Source of the DNA: Alsobacter metallidurans
Lineage (GTDB): Bacteria; Pseudomonadota; Alphaproteobacteria; Rhizobiales; Beijerinckiaceae
Reading direction: 5' to 3'
Assembly (NCBI RefSeq): GCF_014636935.1
Contig: NZ_BMES01000001.1
Coordinates: 248,001 to 312,000 of the forward strand
Length of the DNA: 64,000 nt
Shown piece by piece: positions 16,903-26,119 of the stretch; the first letter of the stretch is position 1; every line of letters begins with the position of its first letter. Made by a program: the position numbers and the translations under genes. Under the pieces are notes generated by a model that searched no databases, was not told where the DNA came from, and saw only the letters and a list, made by a program, of their open reading frames with translations.

Positions 16903-17733
16903 ATGACCCAATCCCGCCTTCTCGCCCTCGGCCTCGTCGCCCCCGCGCTCGCGCTGGTGGCGGCGTTGTTCCTCTATCCGCTCGGCTTCTCGCTGGTCGC
17001 CGCCTTCACCAAGGACGGCGCGCTCAGCCTGGCGCATTTCGGCAAGGCGTTCGAGCTCTACTCGGTCGACATCGTCTACACGCTGTTCATCGTGCTGCTG
17101 TCGGGCGTCCTGACCGCCCTGGCCGCCATCGCGATCGCCGGGACGCTGACGCTGGGTGAAACCCCCTGGGCGGTGGCCGTCCTGAAGGCGCTCTATCGCT
17201 GGCCGCTGTTCATCCCGTTCATCGTGGCCGGCCAGTGCATGCGCACCTTCCTGGCCAAGAACGGCCTGATGAACAACAGCTTCGTCGCGATGGGGATCAT
17301 CGAGCCCCTGCAGGCGACCAGCTTGCTCGACTGGCGTGGCATCGTGATCACCTTCGTGTGGAAGCAGGCGCCCTTCGTGACGCTGCTGCTCGCCGGCGCG
17401 ATGGCGTCGCTGGACCGCTCCACCATCGAGGCCGGCCGCAATCTCGGGGCGGGGCGCCTGCGCGTGCTGTTCGAGATCGTGCTCCCGCAGGTGATGCCGA
17501 CGCTGCTGGTCGCCCTGGTGCTGTCCTTCGTCACCACCATGTCGGTGCTCTCCGTGCCCATGATGGTGGCCGGCTCGCAGCCCACCATGATGACGGTCGA
17601 CATGGCGTTCCGCATCAACGCCTATGGCGACTACCCGGTCGCCAATGCGCTGGGGGTGATCTCCTACGCGATCACCGGCCTTGCGGCCTGGTTCTACCTG
17701 CGCCAGTCGATCCGCCGGGAGGTCGCAGCGTGA
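16903..17733 (+). CDS. ABC transporter permease (first subunit)
   Basis: A 276-residue inner-membrane permease with about six hydrophobic segments. The BPD-type coupling loop is seen as STIEAGRNLGAGRLRVLFEIVLPQVMP (about residues 173-200). The start ATG follows a repeat and leaves a normal short cytoplasmic N-terminus. Its TGA overlaps the GTG of the next permease. It forms the channel with that subunit and is powered by the ATPase at 14346. Confidence 0.88.
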   Translation: MTQSRLLALGLVAPALALVAALFLYPLGFSLVAAFTKDGALSLAHFGKAFELYSVDIVYTLFIVLLSGVLTALAAIAIAGTLTLGETPWAVAVLKALYRWPLFIPFIVAGQCMRTFLAKNGLMNNSFVAMGIIEPLQATSLLDWRGIVITFVWKQAPFVTLLLAGAMASLDRSTIEAGRNLGAGRLRVLFEIVLPQVMPTLLVALVLSFVTTMSVLSVPMMVAGSQPTMMTVDMAFRINAYGDYPVANALGVISYAITGLAAWFYLRQSIRREVAA

Positions 17734-18590
17734 GTGCGCAAGACCTTCCGCTGTTCCGCGAACGCTCCGTCGTCTGGTCGCGCCTGCGCGCGCCGGTCGG
17801 GACGATCCTGAAGGTGCTCGGCCTCGCGGCCTTCGCGTTCTGGCTCATCGGCCCGCTCGTCAACCTGGCGCTCTGGAGCGTCGCGGAGCGCTGGTACACC
17901 CCCTACAAGCTGCCGGTCACCTACGGGACGCGTTTCTGGGAAGTGGTGTTCCGGCCCAGCGGCGACGCCATGACGTCGCTCGGCACGAGCGTCGGAATCG
18001 CGCTTCTGACCGTGGTGGCGGCCCTTGCGGTGTCGGTTCCGGCCGGCTACGCGCTGGCGCGCCTCAGGCTGCCGTTCCGCACCGCGATCATGATCGCGTT
18101 CCTGCTTCCGCAAGCCTTTCCGTCGGTGGCGATCTACATCAACGTGGCGCGGATCTTCTACACGATCGGGCTGGCCGGCACGGTGCCGGGCGTCGTGCTG
18201 GTGCACGCCGCGCATGGCCTCGTTTATTCCGTCTGGATCGCCACCGCGGCCTTTGCGGCGGTCGACCGGGATCTGGAGCTCGCCGCCCGCAACATGGGCG
18301 CCGGTCCGCTGCGCGCCTTCGCGACCGTGACGCTGCCGCTGGCCGCGCCCGGCATCGTCGCGAGCGCGATCTTCGTGTTCCTGGAATCGCTGGACGAGTT
18401 CACCGCCACCTTCTTCGTCGGCGTCCCGCAGGTCACCACCCTGCCGCTGCTGCTCTACAACGCCAGCATGGGCGGCAACTACCAGATCGCCTCCATCACG
18501 GCCCTGATCCTCCTCGTTCCATCGGTGCTGTTCATGCTCGTGATCGAAAAATTCCTGAAAGCCGACGTTCTCGCCAAGGTTGGGCAGTAG
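17730..18590 (+). CDS. ABC transporter permease (second subunit)
   Basis: A 286-residue permease with six predicted helices and the EAA coupling loop DLELAARNMGAGPLRAFATVTLPLAAPG (about 180-207). It starts with GTG inside the stop region of the preceding gene (GTGA), a coupled junction. LPQAFPSVAIYINVARIFYTIGL is the usual conserved stretch before the loop. It ends the operon; the 165 bases after it contain a degraded family D repeat. Confidence 0.87.
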   Translation: MSAQDLPLFRERSVVWSRLRAPVGTILKVLGLAAFAFWLIGPLVNLALWSVAERWYTPYKLPVTYGTRFWEVVFRPSGDAMTSLGTSVGIALLTVVAALAVSVPAGYALARLRLPFRTAIMIAFLLPQAFPSVAIYINVARIFYTIGLAGTVPGVVLVHAAHGLVYSVWIATAAFAAVDRDLELAARNMGAGPLRAFATVTLPLAAPGIVASAIFVFLESLDEFTATFFVGVPQVTTLPLLLYNASMGGNYQIASITALILLVPSVLFMLVIEKFLKADVLAKVGQ

Positions 18591-18755
18591 CCCGAAGGCT
18601 TTCACCCCGGCACGGTGCGAAGGCAGCCGAGGGCTCGAGGTCGGGTGAGGGGAGCGGCCCTTCCAACCCCGCCTCGGCCTTCTCCGCTTGCCGTGTGGAC
18701 GGTACGGGTGCGCCCGCCGGTTGATCCCCGCTTCCAAAGCGCTCACCATTCGGCG

Positions 18756-20396
18756 ATGGAAGCGTCCAGCAACCAGCCGCCGCCCCTCGAAGACGTGGAC
18801 CTCTTCGCGATCGACCTGCCGCTCCGCGAAGCGGTCGGCCGCGCCGGCGTGAGCGCCGCCGACCAAGGCGGGCTCGCGGCCTTCGGGCGCGAATGGGGCG
18901 CTGCCGAAACCGCCGCCGAGGCCCGGCGCGCGAACGAGCATCCGCCGCAACTTCATGCGCTGGATCCCCGGGGCGAGCGGCTCGACGTCGTCGAGTATCA
19001 CCCCGCCTATCATGCCTTGATGGCGCGCAGCATGGCGGCCGGGCTGCACGCCTCGAGCTGGGACGAAGCCGCCGTCGCCCCAATGGGCGCCGCGCCACGG
19101 GCGTCCGGCCAGGCGCTTCGGGCCGCGCGCTTCTACATGGCCGCCCAGGTGGAAAGCGGCCACCTCTGCCCGCTCACCATGACGCATGCGAGCGTGGCCG
19201 CGCTCGCGGCCGCCCCGGACGCGCTGTCGCGCTGGCTGCCGCGCATCGTCGGCCGCGACTACGACGGGGCCTTCCGGCCTTGGTGGGAGAAAACGGCCGT
19301 CACGCTCGGCATGGGGATGACCGAGCGCCAGGGCGGCACGGACGTGCGCGCCAACACGACGGCCGCGACCCCGGCCGGCGACCACTACCGCATCAGCGGC
19401 CAGAAATGGTTCATGTCCGCGCCGATGTGCGACGCGTTCCTGGTGCTCGCGCAAGCGCCGGGCGGGCTCACCTGCTTCCTGGTTCCGCGCTTCGAGCCCG
19501 ATGGCCGGCGCAACGGGCTGCGCTTCCAGCGCCTCAAGAACAAGCTCGGCAACCGCTCCAACGCCTCATCGGAGGTGGTGTTCGAGATGGCGCATGGCGA
19601 GAAGATCGGCGAGGAGGGACGCGGCGTCGCCACCATCCTCGGCATGGTGCAGCTGACCCGGCTCGATTGCGCCATTTCGTCAGCCGGCCTGATGCGCACC
19701 GGCCTCGCGCATGCGGTGCACCACGCCCGCCATCGTCGCGCCTTTGGGCGCCGGCTGATCGAGCAACCGCTCATGCGCACGGTGCTCGCCGACATGGCGC
19801 TGGAGGTCGAGGCCGCGACGGCCCTCGCGGTGCGGCTCGCCGCCGCGTTTGACGCCGCCCCGGACGATCCGCACGAGGCCGCGCTGGCCCGCATCTGCAC
19901 GCCGGCCGCGAAATACCTCATCTGCAAGCAGGCGCCGCATCTGCTCTACGAGGCCATGGAGTGCCTGGGCGGCAATGGCTACGTGGAGGACTTCCCACTC
20001 GCGCGCGCCTACCAGGAAGCGCCCGTGAACGCGATCTGGGAAGGCTCCGGCAACGTCATGGCGCTGGACGTGCTGCGGGCCGCCGCACGCGACCCCGCCG
20101 CGACCGCCGCCGTGCTGGACCGCCTCGGCGAGGCCGCCGGCGAACCCGGCCGCCGCGCCGCAGACGCCATCCAGTCGGCGCTGCGCAGCCCCGACGCGGA
20201 GGCGCGGGGCCGGGAGATCACGGAAGGCTTGGGCCGTCTCGCCGCCCTGGCGACGCTGGCGGCGGGCGATGCGCGCGTGGCCGACGCCTACGCGGCGCGC
20301 CGCTTCGGCGACGGGCGGGGCGCGCAGACGAGCTGGGGCGGCGCGGGCCCGTCTGCGCAGGCCGACCGGCTGATCGAGCGGGCGTTGCCGGAGTAG
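18756..20396 (+). CDS. aidB: AidB-like acyl-CoA dehydrogenase
   Basis: A 546-residue flavoprotein of the acyl-CoA dehydrogenase superfamily, very close in length to E. coli AidB. FAD/substrate blocks are GMGMTERQGGTDVRANTT, the RLKNKLGNRSNAS segment, MECLGGNGYVEDFPLARAYQEAPVNAIWEGSGNVMALDVLRA, and a C-terminal helical domain. AidB is part of the adaptive response to alkylation damage and binds DNA and FAD; whether it is a repair enzyme remains debated. ATG 18756 gives MEASSNQPPP; the following VDLFAIDLPLREAV resembles the family N-terminus. It stands alone, convergent with the next gene. Confidence 0.87.
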   Translation: MEASSNQPPPLEDVDLFAIDLPLREAVGRAGVSAADQGGLAAFGREWGAAETAAEARRANEHPPQLHALDPRGERLDVVEYHPAYHALMARSMAAGLHASSWDEAAVAPMGAAPRASGQALRAARFYMAAQVESGHLCPLTMTHASVAALAAAPDALSRWLPRIVGRDYDGAFRPWWEKTAVTLGMGMTERQGGTDVRANTTAATPAGDHYRISGQKWFMSAPMCDAFLVLAQAPGGLTCFLVPRFEPDGRRNGLRFQRLKNKLGNRSNASSEVVFEMAHGEKIGEEGRGVATILGMVQLTRLDCAISSAGLMRTGLAHAVHHARHRRAFGRRLIEQPLMRTVLADMALEVEAATALAVRLAAAFDAAPDDPHEAALARICTPAAKYLICKQAPHLLYEAMECLGGNGYVEDFPLARAYQEAPVNAIWEGSGNVMALDVLRAAARDPAATAAVLDRLGEAAGEPGRRAADAIQSALRSPDAEARGREITEGLGRLAALATLAAGDARVADAYAARRFGDGRGAQTSWGGAGPSAQADRLIERALPE

Positions 20397-20410
20397 AGTG
20401 GGCGGCCCGC

Positions 20411-22312
20411 TCAGGCCGCCATCGCGAGCTCGCGCAGCTTGTCGCGCGGCGCGGCCAGCAGCGCCGACGCCCAGGCGGGATCGGCCTGCGCGTCCGGCGG
20501 GCTGACCAGCAGGATCTGGTCGGCCGAGGCCGCCAGCGCGGCGTCGGAGGGTTCGCCTGTGACGGCCGGGCCGTCGATGACCACGAGGTCGAAATGGCCC
20601 ACGATCCCGTCGAAGCGCAGGAGCGCGTCGGCCGGCAGGCGCGGCGCGGCGCCGTTGCGGGCGGTGTCGACCGGCAGAAAGAACAGGCCGCCATCCCAAT
20701 CGCCGTCCAGCGCGTGGATCGGCCGCTCCCGGCCGCCGACCCGCAGCAGGCCGGGATCGCGGCCGAGCCCGAAAGCGAGCGACAGCGTCGGGTTGGCCGC
20801 GTTGGCGTCGATCAGCAGCACGCGCCGGCCGCAATCGGCCGCCGCCCGGGCGAGGTTCGCGGCCAGGATCGACTTGCCGGCGCGCGGCGCCAGCGAGGTG
20901 ACCAGCACGGTGAAGGGTGTCGCCGCGCCGGCCTCGTCCACGATTGCCTCGGCCAGATCCTCGATCGCGACCGCATAGGGGCTGTCCGGCCGGTCCGCGA
21001 CCTCCGTGAGGGTCGGCGCAGCGTCGTCCTCGTCGTCGTCGTCGTCGGCGGCGGGCGACGCGGCGGGTGCGGTTGGAGAGGTGGCCGGGACGGGCTCGTC
21101 GCCGGAATGCGTCGGTGCAACCGCCGCCGTCTCGCCTGTGGCGCTAGCCCCGATGGGCGCGCGATCCTCGCCAAAGGACCCGGCCGCCGCCGGCGTGTGG
21201 ACCACAACTCTAGATTGCACATCCGAAACAGTCCTGCGCGCGCGCGCGAGGGCGGGGAGGCCCGCCAGCCCGCCCAGCAGCCCGCCGAGCGCGGCCCCGA
21301 GCGCGAGCCACAGCGGCGCGCCCGTCGACGCGGTTGCGGCGGCCGGGGAGGCGGGCGCCAGCACGGTCGGCCCCGGGCCCGCATCGGCCTCCGTGGGCGC
21401 AGCCTGGCTGCGCAACGCGCTCTCATAGGCGGCCCGCGCGGCCTCGGCCTCGCTCTCGAGCGTGCGCAGCCGCGCCGTGGCGGCGTCCGGGGCCGCGGGG
21501 GCGGCGCCCGCCCGCTTGGCCGCGGCCGCTTCCGCGGCTTCCGCCTGCGCGAGCTCGCCCCTGGCCGCGTCGAGCGTGCGCTTGATCTCGTCCGCGAGCG
21601 CCTTGCGGGCGTCGCGCAGCTGCTGCTGCGCGTCCGCCATCACGGGGTGGCGCGGGCCCAGGCTCTGGCGGTAGCCCGCCTCCAGGCGGGCGGCCTCGGC
21701 CGCGCGGGCGTGGAGGCGCTCCAGCGCGGGCGTGCGCGGCGCGTCGGCGTCCGTGCGCCCCGCCTGCTCGACGCGGGCGCGCGCCTCGGCGGTGCGCGCC
21801 TTCGCGAGCTGCAGCGCGTGCTGCGGGTCGGCGCCCGCGCCTGCCTCGGCGCGGGCCGCAAGCAGGCGCGTGTCCGCCTCGTACAGGCGCGTCTGCAGCG
21901 CGCTGAGGCGCGTGGCCTCGCGCACGGCCGCCGCGCGGGCGGCGTCGGCGCGAGCCTGAGCATGCTCGGCCACGGACGCGGCCGCGATCGCGTTGGCGAG
22001 TCCGCTGGCGCCCTCGCGCGTGGGCGCGCGCACGTGGACGCGCATGAGCGCGCCGTCGCGCGTTACGCTCACGCGGTCGGCCAGCGCGCGGGCGCCCTCG
22101 GGGTCGCCCTCCTGCGCGGCGGCGCGGTCCAGCACGGGCGCGGATACGGCTGCGCGCGCCAGCGCTTCATCCGCGCCTGTCAGCGCGGCCGTGGCCGTGT
22201 AGGCGTCCGGCCCGGCCAAGCGCCAGCCCGCGCCCGCCCCCGCCAGCGCGCCCGCCAACACGATCGCCAGCGCCCGCCATCCCGGCCGCCCGCGCCCGCT
22301 CCCCCGCGTCAT
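20411..22312 (-). CDS. Wzz/BY-kinase-like polysaccharide export regulator without tyrosine cluster
   Basis: A 633-residue membrane protein. TM1 (about 13-32) is followed by an Ala-rich periplasmic coiled coil (about 60-300), TM2 (about 325-350), an acidic cytoplasmic linker with a DDDDDEDD run (about 420), and a CpsD/ParA-type ATPase domain. The latter shows SLAPRAGKSILAANLARA, Walker A' VLLIDANAANP and Walker B FDLVVIDGP. BY-kinases normally end with several tyrosines; this one ends DKLRELAMAA and has none. The usual ExoP role is control of polymer chain length, yet no polysaccharide genes are adjacent. ATG 22312 has a GAGAGGG site; an upstream ATG at 22327 is possible. Confidence 0.78.
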   Translation of the reverse strand: MTRGSGRGRPGWRALAIVLAGALAGAGAGWRLAGPDAYTATAALTGADEALARAAVSAPVLDRAAAQEGDPEGARALADRVSVTRDGALMRVHVRAPTREGASGLANAIAAASVAEHAQARADAARAAAVREATRLSALQTRLYEADTRLLAARAEAGAGADPQHALQLAKARTAEARARVEQAGRTDADAPRTPALERLHARAAEAARLEAGYRQSLGPRHPVMADAQQQLRDARKALADEIKRTLDAARGELAQAEAAEAAAAKRAGAAPAAPDAATARLRTLESEAEAARAAYESALRSQAAPTEADAGPGPTVLAPASPAAATASTGAPLWLALGAALGGLLGGLAGLPALARARRTVSDVQSRVVVHTPAAAGSFGEDRAPIGASATGETAAVAPTHSGDEPVPATSPTAPAASPAADDDDDEDDAAPTLTEVADRPDSPYAVAIEDLAEAIVDEAGAATPFTVLVTSLAPRAGKSILAANLARAAADCGRRVLLIDANAANPTLSLAFGLGRDPGLLRVGGRERPIHALDGDWDGGLFFLPVDTARNGAAPRLPADALLRFDGIVGHFDLVVIDGPAVTGEPSDAALAASADQILLVSPPDAQADPAWASALLAAPRDKLRELAMAA

Positions 22313-22389
22313 CTCACCCTCTCGCATCCGCAGATTGTGCCCGCGGACGCGTTGACGATTGGTTTACGTTACCGGGAGGTTACGATTTA

Positions 22390-22845
22390 TCAGAGCAGCC
22401 GCACCATGAGGGCGCCGGCGAGCACGAGAACCGCGCCCGCGATGCGGCCGACCGAGAGCTCGCGCGTCGCCAGCCCGAGCAGGCCGAACTGGTCCATCGC
22501 GAGGGCGGCCAGCAGCTGCCCGGCGATCGCGAAGGAGAACAGCGTCGCCGCGCCCAGTTTGGGCGCCAGCACGACATTGCTGGTGACGTAGAGCGTCCCC
22601 AGCGCGCCGCCGGCCACGAACAGCCAGAGCGGCGTCCTGGCGATCTCGCCCAGCGGCGGCAGGTCGCGCACCAGCACGACTGCCACGAGGGCGAGCACTG
22701 CCGCGCCGGCCGCGAACGAGATCGCGGCCGCCACGATGGGGCTTCCCACCCCGCGCGCCAGCTGGGCGTTGATGGCCGCCTGAATGGGCAGCGCCGTGGC
22801 GGCCAGCAGCGCGATGAGCGGGAGGAGCAGCGTGGAGGGGGACAA
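22390..22845 (-). CDS. YdcZ/DUF606-type small DMT transporter
   Basis: A 151-residue membrane protein with five hydrophobic helices. It has the DUF606 features ALPIQAAINAQLARGVGSP near the N-terminus and NVVLAPKLGAATLFSFAIAGQLLAALAMDQFGLLG. The function in the family is poorly known; some members act as dimers. It starts with TTG after GGCGGAG, only 10 bases after the binding-protein gene, so it is probably the last gene of the pyrimidine/hydantoin operon and may move a pathway product or substrate (inference). Confidence 0.78.
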   Translation of the reverse strand: MSPSTLLLPLIALLAATALPIQAAINAQLARGVGSPIVAAAISFAAGAAVLALVAVVLVRDLPPLGEIARTPLWLFVAGGALGTLYVTSNVVLAPKLGAATLFSFAIAGQLLAALAMDQFGLLGLATRELSVGRIAGAVLVLAGALMVRLL

Positions 22846-22855
22846 CAGCTCCGCC

Positions 22856-23854
22856 TTACTTCAGCGCCTTCGCCTTGTCGGTCACCGCGTGGCTGAACGC
22901 GCCGGTCGGCTCCTTCGAGATCACCGGGTCGGAGCCGCCCGAGAGCAGCGTCGCGACGGTGCGCTTGTAGTCGGCCTCGTCGAGCGAGCCGTCGGAGCCG
23001 GCCGTCAGCTTGTTGATCTCCTCCATCATGCGCGTCTGGTGCTTCTCGGTCTGGGCGCCGGAGGCGTCATTGTCGAGCACGATCTTGGCTGCGTCCTTCG
23101 GGTTGGCGCGCGCCCATTCCCAGCCCTTCATGGAGGCCTTCACGAAGCGGGCCATCTTGTCCACGAAGGCCGGGTCCTTGAGCTTGTCCTCCAGCACGTA
23201 GAGGCCGTCCTCCGTGGTGGCGACGCCCTGGTCCTCGTATTTGAACACCACGAGGTTCTCGGGCTTGATGCCGGCGTCGATCACCTGCCAGTACTCGTTG
23301 TACGTCATGGTCGAGATGCAGTCGGCCTGCTTCTGCAGGAGCGGGTCGACGTTGAAGCCCTGCTTCAGCACCTTCACGCCCCCCGCCGAGCCGTCCGTCG
23401 GGATCTTGAGCTTCGCCATCCAGCTCAGGAACGGGTACTCGTTGCCGTAGAACCAGACGCCGAGCGTGCGGCCCTTGAGGTCCTCGGGCGCCTTCACGCC
23501 GGTCTCGGCCCGGCAGGTCAGCATCATGCCGGAGCGCTTGAACGGCTGGGCGATGTTGACCAGCGGAACGCCCTTCTCGCGCGACGCCAGGGCGGACGGC
23601 ATCCAGTCCACGATCACGTCGGCGCCGCCGCCCGCGATCACCTGCGGGGGCGCAACGTCCGGGCCGCCCGGCTTGATGGTGACGTCGAGGCCGGCGTCCT
23701 TGTAGAAGCCCTTGTCCTTGGCGACGTAGTAGCCGCCGAACTGGGCCTGCGTGACCCATTTCAGCTGGATCGTGACCTTGTCGGCGGCCTGCGCCGCGTT
23801 GGCGGCTGCCAGCGCCCCGAGCGCCAGGCCGGCGAGCATCATGTGCTTCTTCAT
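22856..23854 (-). CDS. NMT1/THI5-type ABC transporter substrate-binding protein
   Basis: A 332-residue periplasmic protein with a signal peptide (MKKHMMLAGLALGALAAANAAQA). The family features are VTIQLKWVTQAQFGGYYVAKDKGFYKDAGLDVTI and WYGN-like VWFYGNEYPFLSWM. This class binds pyrimidines such as thiamine precursors, or other small nitrogen compounds. Given dihydropyrimidinase and a ureidopropionase-type amidase in the same operon, a pyrimidine or hydantoin is the likely ligand (inference). ATG 23854 follows GGGAGGG at the expected spacing. Confidence 0.85.
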   Translation of the reverse strand: MKKHMMLAGLALGALAAANAAQAADKVTIQLKWVTQAQFGGYYVAKDKGFYKDAGLDVTIKPGGPDVAPPQVIAGGGADVIVDWMPSALASREKGVPLVNIAQPFKRSGMMLTCRAETGVKAPEDLKGRTLGVWFYGNEYPFLSWMAKLKIPTDGSAGGVKVLKQGFNVDPLLQKQADCISTMTYNEYWQVIDAGIKPENLVVFKYEDQGVATTEDGLYVLEDKLKDPAFVDKMARFVKASMKGWEWARANPKDAAKIVLDNDASGAQTEKHQTRMMEEINKLTAGSDGSLDEADYKRTVATLLSGGSDPVISKEPTGAFSHAVTDKAKALK

Positions 23855-23885
23855 TGCGTATCCCTCCCGAATGCGAACAAAACAA

Positions 23886-25016
23886 TCAGCCGGCGCGCTG
23901 CCTGTAGCTGGCGTGCCAGAAGGTGGCCCGGCGCTCGGCGAGCGCCAGCAATCCATAGAAGAGCGAGCCGGCCAGCGCGGCGACCACGATGGTCGCCCAC
24001 ACCATGTCGATGTTCATGCGCCCGACCTCGGTGTTGATGCGGAATCCCATGCCGACGATGGGCGTCCCGAAGAACTCGGCCACGATGGCGCCGATCAGCG
24101 CCAGCGTGGAGTTGATCTTCAACCCGTTGAAGATGAACGGCAAGGCCGCGGGCAGCCGCAGGTTCAGAAGCGTTTGCCCGTAGCTGGCCGCGTAGGTCTT
24201 CATCAGGTCCCGCTCCATCGCGCCCGCCGACGCGAGGCCCGCGACCGTGTTCACGAGCTGTGGGAAGAACGTCATGATCACCACGATGGCGGCCTTGGAC
24301 TGCCAGTCGAATCCGAACCACATCACCATGATGGGGGCGACGCCGACGATCGGCAGCGCCGACACGAGGTTGCCGAGCGGCAGCAGCCCGCGCTGGAGAA
24401 AGGGCGAGCGGTCGATCAGGATCGCGGCCAGGATGCCGGCGCCGCAGCCCATCACATAGCCGGCCGTCACGCCCTTGAACGTCTGCACGAAGTCGGCGCC
24501 CAGCGTCGGCAAGGACGAGCCGAAGCGCGCCGCGATGGCGGACGGCGCGGGCAGGATCACCTTCATCATCGAGGAGCCGAAGCCCCGCACGCCGCATTCC
24601 CACAGGAAGAGCAGCGTCAGGCCGAACACGAGCGGGATCGCGAGGTTGACCAGCCGCGCCGGCCAGCCCGCCGGCGGGCGCAACGCCGCCAGCCACGACA
24701 CCGTGTGCCAGGCCGCGAGCCAGACCGCCGCCAGCGCGGCCGCGTAGCCCCAGCCGGCGTTGCTCTGCAGGCCCGCGCCGAGCAGGGCGACGAGCGCCAC
24801 GGCGGCGGCCGCGGACATCAGGGCCAGCATCAGCGAGCCGAGCCGCCAGCGGGCCGGATTGTTCGCGCCCCCGGCGCACAGCACCGCCGAGGCGACCAGC
24901 GCCGCCAGATAGGGCCGCGCCCAGCCGGGCGCGACGCCGCCCGCCGCCAGCGGACCTGCGAGCGCAAGCCCGCTCGCCGCCGCCGCCAGGATTGCGAGCC
25001 AGTCGGGACGCTTCAT
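23886..25016 (-). CDS. NitT/TauT-type ABC transporter permease (long form)
   Basis: A 376-residue permease. The C-terminal 250 residues are a standard SsuC/TauC-type permease with the loop MKTYAASYGQTLLNLRLPAALPFIFNGLKI. The N-terminal 125 residues add several extra hydrophobic segments (for example WARPYLAALVASAVLCAG), not usual for this family. ATG 25016 lies in the stop of the partner permease (ATGA). The extended N-terminus is inside one open frame with no stop, and the start codon is fixed by the overlap. Confidence 0.86.
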   Translation of the reverse strand: MKRPDWLAILAAAASGLALAGPLAAGGVAPGWARPYLAALVASAVLCAGGANNPARWRLGSLMLALMSAAAAVALVALLGAGLQSNAGWGYAAALAAVWLAAWHTVSWLAALRPPAGWPARLVNLAIPLVFGLTLLFLWECGVRGFGSSMMKVILPAPSAIAARFGSSLPTLGADFVQTFKGVTAGYVMGCGAGILAAILIDRSPFLQRGLLPLGNLVSALPIVGVAPIMVMWFGFDWQSKAAIVVIMTFFPQLVNTVAGLASAGAMERDLMKTYAASYGQTLLNLRLPAALPFIFNGLKINSTLALIGAIVAEFFGTPIVGMGFRINTEVGRMNIDMVWATIVVAALAGSLFYGLLALAERRATFWHASYRQRAG

Positions 25017-25912
25017 CGCGCATACCCCATGCGCCTGGCGACCACGCGGTCGGCCAGCGCTACGGCCGCGATCAGCGCGCAGGCGCAAAACGCCGCCGCG
25101 AAGATCGCGGCCCAGATCTGGATGGTCTGGCCGTAATAGGAGCCCGCGAGCAGCCGCGCCCCGAAACCGCCATCGGCGGATTGCGTCAGCTCGGCCACCA
25201 CGGTCCCGACCAGGCTGGCGGCCACCCCGACCTTGAGGCTGGCGAACAGAAAAGGCACGGAGGCGGGCAGCCGCAGCGACCAGAAGGTTTGCGCTTGCGA
25301 TGCCGAATAGGTGCGCAGGAGGTCGAGCTGCAGCGGATCGGGCGAGCGAAGGCCCTTCACCATGCCGACCGTGACGGGAAAGAACGACAGATAGGCCGCG
25401 ATGGCGGCTTTGGGGACGATGCCGGTGACGTCGAGCTGGTTCAGGATGATGACGATCATCGGGGCCAGCGCGATGATCGGGATGGTCTGCGATGCGATGA
25501 TCCAGGGCATCAGCGAGCGCTCGAGGCTGCGCACATGGACGATCAGCACCGCAAGGCCGACGCCGAGCCCGGCGCCGAACAGGAAGCCCAGCAGCGTCGC
25601 CGAGAGCGTCACGCCGGCATGGTAGACAAGGCTGCGCTTGGACGACGGCGCGGTGTCCACCACGGTCTTCCACAGCTCCTGCGCGACCTGATGCGGCGCC
25701 GGCAGCCGCGGCCGCTCCTGCGCGAGCGTGCCGGCCACGAGCTCGCCCGTTGTCCAGCTCTTCTGCCCGGCGTTGTCGAAGGCCGAGCGCTGCAGGTCCG
25801 CGTTCATCCAGACCGCGCCCGCGTACCACAATGCCACGATGGCGACGCACACCGCCAGGATGGGGCCGAGATGGCCGGTCCAGAACCCGCTCAAGCCGCG
25901 CCGCGCACTCAT
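25013..25912 (-). CDS. NitT/TauT-type ABC transporter permease
   Basis: A 299-residue permease with six main helices. The coupling loop is LLRTYSASQAQTFWSLRLPASVPFLFASLKVG. It pairs with the permease that follows, whose start overlaps its stop. The N-terminal part contains a 70-residue soluble stretch between the first and second helices (MNADLQRSAFDNAGQKSWTTGE...), probably periplasmic. A 207-base repeat-bearing gap separates it from the ATPase gene upstream. Confidence 0.88.
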   Translation of the reverse strand: MSARRGLSGFWTGHLGPILAVCVAIVALWYAGAVWMNADLQRSAFDNAGQKSWTTGELVAGTLAQERPRLPAPHQVAQELWKTVVDTAPSSKRSLVYHAGVTLSATLLGFLFGAGLGVGLAVLIVHVRSLERSLMPWIIASQTIPIIALAPMIVIILNQLDVTGIVPKAAIAAYLSFFPVTVGMVKGLRSPDPLQLDLLRTYSASQAQTFWSLRLPASVPFLFASLKVGVAASLVGTVVAELTQSADGGFGARLLAGSYYGQTIQIWAAIFAAAFCACALIAAVALADRVVARRMGYAR

Positions 25913-25950
25913 GCGAGCGCGCTCCGGGGAGCCGCGTTGGCCTCTCTCTC

Positions 25951-26102
25951 TCCGTCATCCCCGGCGACCTGCGCAGCAGGTCGGGAAGGGGATCCAGGCG
26001 ACTGGGAGCCATGCCGATGAGAACGTTCGAGCCGTCGTGCGTGGGCCCCCTGGATCCCCTTCCCCTCCGCGGCTTCGCTGCTCCGGCCGGGGATCACGGC
26101 GG
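25951..26102. repeat. Inverted intergenic repeat, family E (copy 2)
   Basis: TCCGTCATCCCCGG and GGAAGGGGATCCAGG on the left; CCTGGATCCCCTTCCC and CCGGGGATCACGG on the right. Its small inner stem is GACCTGC/GCAGGTC, in place of CGCGCC/GGCGCG in copy 1. It lies inside the operon between ATPase and permease genes. Confidence 0.8.
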
Positions 26103-26119
26103 AGGGGTGGCGGCGCGCC

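Noticed and set aside
23886-26012. Apparent 708-residue fusion on the minus strand
   Set aside because: The first half is an out-of-frame reading of the permease at 25013-25912; the true start at 25016 is set by the ATGA overlap.
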